This document shows positions 60,801 through 64,000 of a stretch of 64,000 nucleotides of DNA, in pieces (position 1 is the stretch's first letter; each line of letters begins with the position of its first letter). Origin of the DNA: Tribonema minus (taxonomy: Eukaryota; Sar; Xanthophyceae; Tribonematales; Tribonemataceae); assembly GCA_017506865.1 (NCBI GenBank), contig JAFCMP010000445.1, positions 1-64,000 on the forward strand, read 5' to 3'. The notes under the pieces were generated by a model, which was not told the origin of the DNA, searched no databases, and worked only from the letters and a program-made list of their open reading frames with translations. The position numbers and the translations under genes were made by a program.

Positions 60801-62396
60801 TGTTGGGCGTAATGGGTGCTGGCGTTACTGGTCACAGTGGCGGTTAGGGTTACTTCTAGGGCTAGGACTGCTGCGCGCTGCCGCCGCCGCCGGTTGATGT
60901 TCACGCCGCGCTGGCCCGGGTGCGTTGGGCGCAATGGGTGCTGGCGTTTTTGGTCACAGTGGCGGTTAGGGTTACTTCTAGAGTGCCCGCTGCCGCCGCT
61001 GCCGGTGGACGTCCATGCTGCGCTGGTTCAGGTGTGTAGGCAGTGGCGAGAGTGGTGTGAGAGTGGTGGCGTCGCTGGTGACGAGTGAGGGTTGAGGGTA
61101 GGGCAACTGGGACGGATCTTTTTCATGACGGTGCCGGTAGTGCAGATGGTGACAGCGGCAGCGTCGTCGGCTCAGGGTTGGGGTAGCGTTAGGGTTAGGG
61201 TTAGGGTGAGGGTCACGTTAGACCGTGTTCAGCGATGGTGCTGATGGCATTGATGGCGAAGATGCTGGACGTGCTGCCGCCAGCCAGTATCTTCCTACCA
61301 GATCTGTACAGTCTTCATCAACTTACTTTGTGGAGTAGGCTGCCGCGCGCCACGGCCCGCGCTGCTGCGTCTAGGGTAAGGGTTAGGGTTAGGGGTAGGG
61401 GTAGGGTTAGCTAAGCCTAAGTGGTTGCCGCAAGTGGCGCCTCCCTCCCCACGTGGGCAGCTGGCGTGTCTAACCCTCCCTCTGACCCTAGGGCTTCGCC
61501 GCCTCTAACAGTAGCACTTCACCGCCTGCATCAGCAGCCGCGCTTTGGCAACCATTGTGCTGCACGAACCCTAACCCTGAACCTTATCCTGTTCGTGCTC
61601 GTGTCTCGGCCGGCGCTGCCCAGGATGGTCGGCAGCTGGTGGTTAACCCCAACGCTAACCCTCACTGGCTTCTTTGGGAGTACGCATGAACCTGGCACTG
61701 TGCTCAGGGTCAGGGTTAGGGTTAGGGTTACAACCTGTTCCTGCTCGTGTCTCAGAGCTGCTCGGCTGCAAGGACAAAGACCAAATCCTGACCTGACGCA
61801 AGCAATTCACCGCCACTATTCTTAGAACGTGACTGGCAGCGGTGTCTAATGAACCCCGTTACCCTAACCCTAATTGTGCGCCTGTGCATGCCTTAGCCGA
61901 CGCTGCTAGAGATGGTTGGCTGCTGGCTCGGGGAGGGCAACAGGGCGGCTAGCAGGGCTTTGGCGGACGCTACGTGGGGCGCTCTCACCCGGTGAGTACA
62001 ATGACTCTGACTTGCCTCGATTACTCATTCACTGTGCTATGCCGTCGTGCTGCGCCTGTTGGAAAATGCGAGGTTCCGTTGCCCGCCGTTGGCTCAGGCC
62101 AGCAAATTTAAGTCAACGACTTCGCACTTTCACTCATTGACTCGGCCACTCTGAGCAGATCACCAAGCCAGCACGCGTTTAGAATGCAGTCAGGATGGAG
62201 CGTCGTGCTATGACTCTGACTCACCAGTTGACTCCATGACTCACTCGCTGTGCTACGACGCAGGCGGAGCGTCGCGCTGCGCTTGTTGGGCAACGTGAGA
62301 TCGCCCTGCCTGCCACTGGCTCAGGCCAGCATGGCGCTGCTGTGCGGCATGGCGGCGAGCAGACGCCTGTCGCCGCCGACAAAAGCGCAATTACAG
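51100..62396 (+). CDS. RME-8/GRV2 (DNAJC13) homologue, N-terminal part
   Basis: Thirteen plus-strand exons with matching phases: 51100-51390, 52410-52652, 53261-53466, 54290-54482, 55193 to about 55316, 55699-55869, 56890-57162, 58096-58338, 58942-59031, 59712-59887, 60447-60639, 61897-61991 and 62264-62396. The product follows the N-terminus of RME-8/GRV2: a PH-like start (VKRHRVLAIS...RLYVLRID); RASLLRHFAEE; then GRADVATVLRVGPTCLERRGG; DGLVRAMEASLRALGV; ALTADAVLEIDPDCGDCVREL; ESRGLLLACLLRMAQ; VTPAHRMGALGDH; and STAPDPRGR. The ends of the armadillo-like repeats and the DnaJ domain lie beyond the window. RME-8 is a large endosomal co-chaperone that recruits Hsc70 to control retromer/SNX sorting and clathrin release. 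The WRG motif of the family's PI3P-binding start is not conserved here. Exon 5's donor is unresolved. Confidence 0.8.
51866..51955. repeat. Copy of the LINE-B tail region
   Basis: TTCTCGTTCTGAGGACGCGA and AAATAGCCCAGATGG...AGAATCTACATGT match the stretch at about 12211-12285 with gaps. It is a short dispersed repeat in RME-8 intron 1. Confidence 0.6.
51957..52083. repeat. Five 24-bp tandem repeats
   Basis: GTCAGTGCGCGTTGACGATC plus ACTT, five copies with A/G and C/T changes, in RME-8 intron 1. Confidence 0.95.
52084..52409 (+). repeat. Echo-like units before RME-8 exon 2
   Basis: Three ~110-bp units each contain TTCAACAGC(C/T)(C/T)GCG, a GCTGCTGCCGCTGC-rich block and an acceptor-like CTCTAC(T/C)(T/C)CCGCAG, near 52173, 52278 and the true acceptor at 52409. 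The middle unit holds a second acceptor-like variant. GTTGACGCTCACGT links the units to the 24-bp repeats. Confidence 0.65.
52363..52391. repeat. Interstitial telomere-like tract
   Basis: GTTAACCCTAACCAACCCTA and further CCCTA units immediately upstream of the exon 2 acceptor. Confidence 0.9.
52410..52652 (+). CDS. RME-8 exon 2
   Basis: 243 bases, phase 0, CCCCGCAG to GTATAC. Encodes DRLYVLRIDASKQPKVSYPL and SLLRHFAEESDRV, matching the GIVTLDP...TNSY and RASILTEL regions of plant GRV2. Confidence 0.8.
52653..53260. other. RME-8 intron 2 with a 22-base poly(C)
   Basis: No exon. A run of 22 C at 53179-53200 precedes the acceptor. Confidence 0.6.
53261..53466 (+). CDS. RME-8 exon 3
   Basis: 206 bases, ACTTAG to GTATGT, ending in phase 2. 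Encodes AVKRRRGGRADVATVLRVGP, then LSVQRVVLRRDAPQELVLEC. This parallels the RRRPVVLEVTP...IDP segment of animal RME-8. Confidence 0.8.
53840..54289 (+). repeat. Two echo copies of the 5' end of RME-8 exon 4
   Basis: Exon-like starts at 53898 and 54094, exactly 196 bp apart and 196 bp before the true start at 54290. Each keeps an acceptor CAG and encodes LQG(H/R)D(C/G)LVRAMEA(T/S)LRAL, then drifts into non-exonic sequence. The upstream intron piece (ATGTATGCACACGCTCCGCT) is repeated too. Confidence 0.9.
54290..54482 (+). CDS. RME-8 exon 4
   Basis: 193 bases. The first base completes a Ser codon from exon 3. Encodes LQGRDGLVRAMEASLRALGV, then SPREEEAERCGRVAGRGAYL and KWSRSRDAFK before GTGAGT. 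Both ends of this exon are echoed in its flanking introns. Confidence 0.8.
54670..55065 (+). repeat. Two echo copies of the 3' end of RME-8 exon 4
   Basis: GCTGAGCGCTGCGGCAG at 54688 and 54971 restarts the exon end (true copy at 54392). Copy one has an in-frame TAA (GATGTAAATGCC for GGTGTACATGCC) but keeps GTGAGT. Copy two keeps the frame but its donor is GCGAGA. Neither can replace the true end without damage. Confidence 0.9.
55193..55316 (+). CDS. RME-8 exon 5
   Basis: From GTGTCCAG. Encodes VASKIAQQVPGSWYSWEVNQ and HTVWRKKERRQPIFP, matching the KEAVG...GWWSVTRLRS region of GRV2. The donor is unresolved: GTATGT at 55317 leaves the wrong phase for exon 6, so another site or an extra small exon is needed. 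Confidence 0.6.
55381..55698 (+). repeat. Three echo copies of the 5' end of RME-8 exon 6
   Basis: GACCG(C/T/G)GCGCTGGCG(C/T)..ACTGCGGA(C/T)(G/T)CGGT-type starts at 55387, 55474 and 55563 precede the true start at 55699. Units of 87-136 bp also repeat the intron piece GTTACACATGTGTAACTGCC. Confidence 0.9.
55699..55869 (+). CDS. RME-8 exon 6
   Basis: 171 bases, phase 0. Encodes DRALALTADAVLEIDPDCGD, VRELPLECVLNIVDDAERCC and EADEYHFQ. It aligns with ALTETCLVERDPATYNI...LKPLGEV...NPQLFTIEF in animal RME-8, the clearest match in the gene. Confidence 0.85.
56049..56285 (+). repeat. Two echo copies of the 3' end of RME-8 exon 6
   Basis: Copies of the last 72 exon bases at 56049-56120 and 56214-56285. 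Both keep the reading frame (DDAE.CCLQLQRAWG.ADE.HFQ) with a few changes. Their donors are GCAAGT and GCATAT, in place of the true GTAAGC. Confidence 0.95.
56890..57162 (+). CDS. RME-8 exon 7
   Basis: 273 bases, phase 0, CTGCAG to GTATTA. An acidic insert (DRDVSDHHDAAEEEGSQQND) precedes ELALLAEESRGLLLACLLRM, which corresponds to the TERDSLLASLLDGVRASGN helix of animal RME-8. Confidence 0.75.
57163..57820. other. RME-8 intron 7, no exon recognised
   Basis: No coding similarity and no clear repeat in this part of the intron. Confidence 0.5.
57821..57849. repeat. Poly(C) run
   Basis: 29 consecutive C just before the first echo of exon 8. Confidence 0.95.
57850..58095 (+). repeat. Two echo copies of the 5' end of RME-8 exon 8
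   Basis: GCAG|CC(T/C)GTGACCCC(T/C)G starts at 57860 and 57975 precede the true start at 58096 (spacing 115 and 121). The second copy also repeats CTCGGCGACCACATG from inside the exon. The intron piece ACT(C/T)TGA(C/T)T...ACATAC is shared. Confidence 0.9.
58096..58338 (+). CDS. RME-8 exon 8
   Basis: 243 bases, phase 0. Encodes PVTPAHRMGALGDHMHPAYV, RRMRELDARDWRDAAAALRM and VNNTVAPGGF. Matches the TPTHKGQRWG...SLHLRFL...ANISYSG segment of animal RME-8. Confidence 0.8.
58630..58941 (+). repeat. Three echo copies of the 5' end of RME-8 exon 9
   Basis: TCCGTCTGGGAG-type cores at 58651, 58751 and 58831 precede the true 58945. Each is preceded by GGGCGA(C/T)TGGTGC-like intron sequence. Copies diverge after 15-25 exon bases. 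Confidence 0.85.
58942..59031 (+). CDS. RME-8 exon 9
   Basis: 90 bases, phase 0, TGTGCAG to GTGCGC. Encodes GSVWERVCVLQAALRLLWDM and PEELAKPEAQ, an armadillo-like helix pair. Confidence 0.7.
59414..59600 (+). repeat. 51-bp tandem duplication and exon 10 echo
   Basis: TTGAAATT(C/A)TGGCACCCTGAAG through CGGAAGCCCA occurs twice in tandem (about 59416-59520). At 59552-59590, GGCCTAGAAGCATTCACTGG and ACGCGCGCCA repeat the start of exon 10 (true copy at 59712). Confidence 0.85.
59712..59887 (+). CDS. RME-8 exon 10
   Basis: 176 bases, CTCTCAG to GTAAGA, ending in phase 2. Encodes GALEALIDCLDARQPLAVQQ and WAARVLHAALTQ, an armadillo-like pair. Confidence 0.7.
60115..60446 (+). repeat. Echo copies of the exon 11 acceptor with a telomere-like tract
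   Basis: GCTCAGCA(C/T)GGC-like starts at about 60128, 60216, 60270 and 60350 precede the true 60447. A CCCTAA tract (60236-60268) sits between two of them, directly joined to the CTTAGCACGGGG copy. Confidence 0.8.
60236..60268. repeat. Interstitial telomere-like tract
   Basis: Four to five CCCTAA units, one lacking a C, within the exon 11 echo array. Confidence 0.9.
60447..60639 (+). CDS. RME-8 exon 11
   Basis: 193 bases. The first base completes Ser from exon 10. Encodes STAPDPRGRVHRVLRAAFPG and ATAADCCALPPPPVDAHAAL. STAPD(P/S)RG is a landmark shared with plant GRV2. Confidence 0.8.
60740..61040 (+). repeat. Three echo copies of the 3' end of RME-8 exon 11
   Basis: Copies of the exon end (CTGCCGCCGCCG...GTGGACG..CACGC.GCGCT) finish at 60797, 60919 and 61031; the true end is 60639. 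Only the last keeps a GTGTGT donor. Short GGTTAGGGTTA pieces join the units. Confidence 0.9.
61188..61212. repeat. Interstitial telomere-like tract
   Basis: Three TTAGGG units plus a variant in RME-8 intron 11. Confidence 0.9.
61371..61410. repeat. Interstitial telomere-like tract
   Basis: About six TTAGGG-like units with G insertions (TAGGGG) in RME-8 intron 11. Confidence 0.9.
61567..61579. repeat. Interstitial telomere-like tract
   Basis: Two CCCTAA-type units (AACCCTAACCCTG), opposite in orientation to the 61371 tract. Confidence 0.75.
61600..61650 (+). repeat. Echo copy of the 5' end of RME-8 exon 12
   Basis: GCCGGCGCTGCCCAGGATGG and TCGGCAGCTGG (61607-61640) mirror the true exon start (61897), with the acceptor AG changed to GG. 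CCCCAACGCTAACCCTC follows. Confidence 0.7.
61705..61730. repeat. Interstitial telomere-like tract
   Basis: Three TTAGGG units preceded by a GGGTCA variant. Confidence 0.9.
61858..61873. repeat. Interstitial telomere-like tract
   Basis: Two CCCTAA units 24 bp before the exon 12 acceptor. Confidence 0.85.
61897..61991 (+). CDS. RME-8 exon 12
   Basis: 95 bases, GCCTTAG to GTGAGT, ending in phase 2. Encodes PTLLEMVGCWLGEGNRAASR and ALADATWGALT. Confidence 0.65.
62039..62263 (+). repeat. Echo copies of RME-8 exon 13 upstream of the true exon
   Basis: At 62044-62104 the middle of exon 13 is repeated (GTCGTGCTGCGCCTGTTGG, ending CGTTGGCTCAGGCCAGC), out of frame. At about 62193-62215 the start (GGAGCGTCGTGCTATG) is repeated, joined to intron sequence CTCTGACTCACC. 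Confidence 0.85.
62264..62396 (+). CDS. RME-8 exon 13
   Basis: 133 bases. The first base completes Arg from exon 12. Encodes SVALRLLGNVRSPCLPLAQA, SMALLCGMAASRRL and SPPTKAQLQ before GTATAT. The end is echoed six more times downstream. Later exons were not recognised before the window ends. Confidence 0.65.
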
Positions 62397-62439
62397 GTAT
62401 ATACGTATACCAAAAGCAGTATACTTCAAAGTAAGTCGG

Positions 62440-63105
62440 TGCAGCGAGCAGACGCCTTTCGCCGCCGACAAAAGCGCAGTTACAGGTATGTATGTATGCA
62501 TCATGAAAACAATTCAAGTCAGTGCGGCGAGCAGACGCCTGTCGCCGCCGACAAAAGCGCAATTACAGGTATGTATGTATGTTTACTGAAAACAATACTT
62601 CCGACGACACTGCGCCACGCAGTAGCATCATCTACCCATGAACCTGAACCGAATAGCATCTTTTTTTGAGAGCTCTGCAGACCTGCGCCACCGGCAGGTG
62701 CAGCCAGGAGTACATGTCAATGCAGCGAGCAGACGCCTCTTGCCGACAAAGGCGCAATTGCAAGTATACATGTGTATATACTGCAACACCATTCTTTTAC
62801 GAAACAATACAAGTCAGTGCAGCGAGCAGATGCCTGTCGCCACCGACAAAAGCGCAATTACATGTATGTATGTATGTGTACTGAAACATCGTTTTCAACA
62901 GTATGTGTCAGTGCTGCAGGCGCCTGTCGTTGCCGACAAAAGCGCAGTTACAGGTATTTACACCAGAACATCACTATCGGCAAGGCGTACCAGTGCTGCA
63001 GCTGTTGATTGAGTGTTTTTTTAGCTATCTAGTTATGCCATGCTTTAGCTGTGCGGCATGGCGGCAAGCAGACGCCTGTCGCTGCCGACGAAAGCGCAAT
63101 TACAG
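62440..63105 (+). repeat. Six echo copies of the 3' end of RME-8 exon 13
   Basis: GCGAGCAGACGCCT...GCCGACAAAAGCGCA(A/G)TTACAG ends at about 62486, 62569, 62764, 62863, 62956 and 63104, after the true end at 62396. Most keep a GTATGTATGTATG-like start of intron. Some keep the acidic-free frame SRRLSPPTKAQLQ, while others lose codons (62764) or the acceptor side. Confidence 0.95.
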
Positions 63106-63204
63106 ATGTGTATGCAGCGCTGAAGTATCATCACACAGCGCTCTTGTGTTCGAGGTTAGGGTCAAGTTGCAACAACCCTCGAGCACTGCTGTAGCGCCAC
63201 AGGA

Positions 63205-63226
63205 GCTAACCCTAACCCTAACCTAA
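63205..63226. repeat. Interstitial telomere-like tract
   Basis: Three CCCTAA units, the last shortened (CCTAA). Confidence 0.9.
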
Positions 63227-64000
63227 GGCGCTGCTACATTTCCACGCCAAGTGTGAAAGTCTACACAAGTGTTGTTAACCTTACGTGAATTATAGCCTTC
63301 ACTGAGCCGGCTTGAATGGACATGACGGTATTTATACTTCGAAGTAAATGTACGTGAAGTGGATGGTTGACCCATGCATTCGTAGCGTATACATTCCCTG
63401 TACGTATGGGTGCAGTCAAAGGGGGCGCCAGGGCAGGCGAAACATCATGGAGTATGTAGGCACGCGCAATTATCATAGGAATCGTCTGCGTCAATGTATG
63501 GGTGCGCCCATGGCGCTGAACACTGCTCTTGAGCCGCCGTTGCTGCCGCAAGGCGGGCCAGGGCATTGTAACGTACACCCTGTACTTTGAAAAATGAACG
63601 TGCGGCACTGAGATTTTTGGCACGTCTATGAGTTTGAGCACGGCTCGTCTGCCCTGTAGGTGTAGGGTTAGGGTTAGGGTTAGGTTAACCCTAACCCAGA
63701 GAACTCATTCGGCTTGCAGAGCTTGAAGGGCATGTGCGCATGGATGCAAGTAAAGAGCCAGCGGTACTGACCCATATTGCCGAGTGCTGCTGGCGCCGCG
63801 ATGCAGGAGGTGACCTGGTCACTCATCAGGCAAATATGTGAAGCTTATAGAGTAGGCATGTATGGACGCATTTCACTCATCACGCTGAGCGCTGCCGTCA
63901 CTGTTGTCGTGCCATCGCAGGAGGTGGCCAGGGCATCCAAGAGGCCAGGGCATGCTGTAGGGTAGATATGTATGTATGAAGTATGAGTGCACTTGAGACT
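63227..64000 (+). other. End of window: probable RME-8 intron with further echo-like pieces
   Basis: GCAGGAGGTG(A/G)CC and GGCCAGGGCAT pieces recur near 63427, 63548, 63803 and 63920, each partly acceptor-like. They look like echoes of an exon start whose true copy may lie at 63921 or beyond the window. No exon was assigned. Confidence 0.4.
63662..63698. repeat. Head-to-head telomere-like tract
   Basis: Three TTAGGG units run directly into inverted TTAACCCTAACCC. Inverted telomere repeats of this kind are typical of fusion or repair junctions. Confidence 0.9.

Noticed and set aside
61188..61410. Chromosome end
   Set aside because: The telomere-like tracts are short, in both orientations, and lie between exons of one gene.

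Overview
This window looks like nuclear DNA of a unicellular green alga. A Chlamydomonadales-type chlorophyte is the best guess, but the assignment is weak. The evidence is: spliced genes with GT-AG introns; GC-rich coding sequence; many interstitial telomere-like TTAGGG/CCCTAA tracts; a plant/animal-type endosomal RME-8/GRV2 gene; an EsV-1-7 cysteine-repeat protein; a Notch-type LNR protein; and non-LTR retrotransposons of the restriction-like-endonuclease (RLE) class. Nothing indicates a bacterial operon. Exon boundaries below were set by eye from reading frame, splice motifs and family similarity. No search was run.

Layout. 1-2.3 kb: no recognisable gene. 2.3-11.3 kb: a long LINE on the minus strand with three consecutive ORFs (Gag-like zinc-finger/proline-rich, OTU cysteine protease, reverse transcriptase plus RLE). 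12.2-13.5 kb: the 3' part of a second, related LINE. 13.8-14.6 kb: last exon of a FAM210/DUF1279-like membrane protein, with its 5' end copied four times. 15.5-16.1 kb: a MITE-like element with long terminal inverted repeats. 17.4-18.0 kb: a 330-bp tandem duplication. 19.6-19.8 kb: a foldback element. 20.4-31.8 kb (minus): scattered small exons of a secreted or membrane protein with LNR and nidogen-like pieces. 34.7-42.5 kb (minus): exons of an unidentified multi-pass membrane protein, perhaps part of the same gene. Three 5'-truncated copies of the first LINE lie at 29.3, 32.1 and 39.7 kb. 43.3-44.4 kb (minus): a single-exon EsV-1-7 protein with six repeats. 46.7-51.0 kb (minus): an adrenodoxin-type ferredoxin gene. 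51.1 kb to beyond 62.4 kb (plus): the N-terminal part of an RME-8/GRV2 (DNAJC13) homologue, divergently placed about 100 bp from the ferredoxin gene.

The most unusual signal is in how these genes are built. In the FAM210-like, ferredoxin and RME-8 genes, short segments spanning an intron-exon boundary are repeated in tandem within the neighbouring intron, two to seven times per boundary. Each copy carries 20-90 bp of recognisable exon sequence plus adjoining intron. One copy is the real exon. The others decay: donor GT becomes GC or AT, in-frame stops appear, or the reading frame is lost. The same introns carry many short telomere-like tracts in both orientations. I call these arrays 'exon-boundary echoes'. 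They may reflect a local tandem-duplication or DNA-repair process that lengthens introns and supplies spare splice sites.
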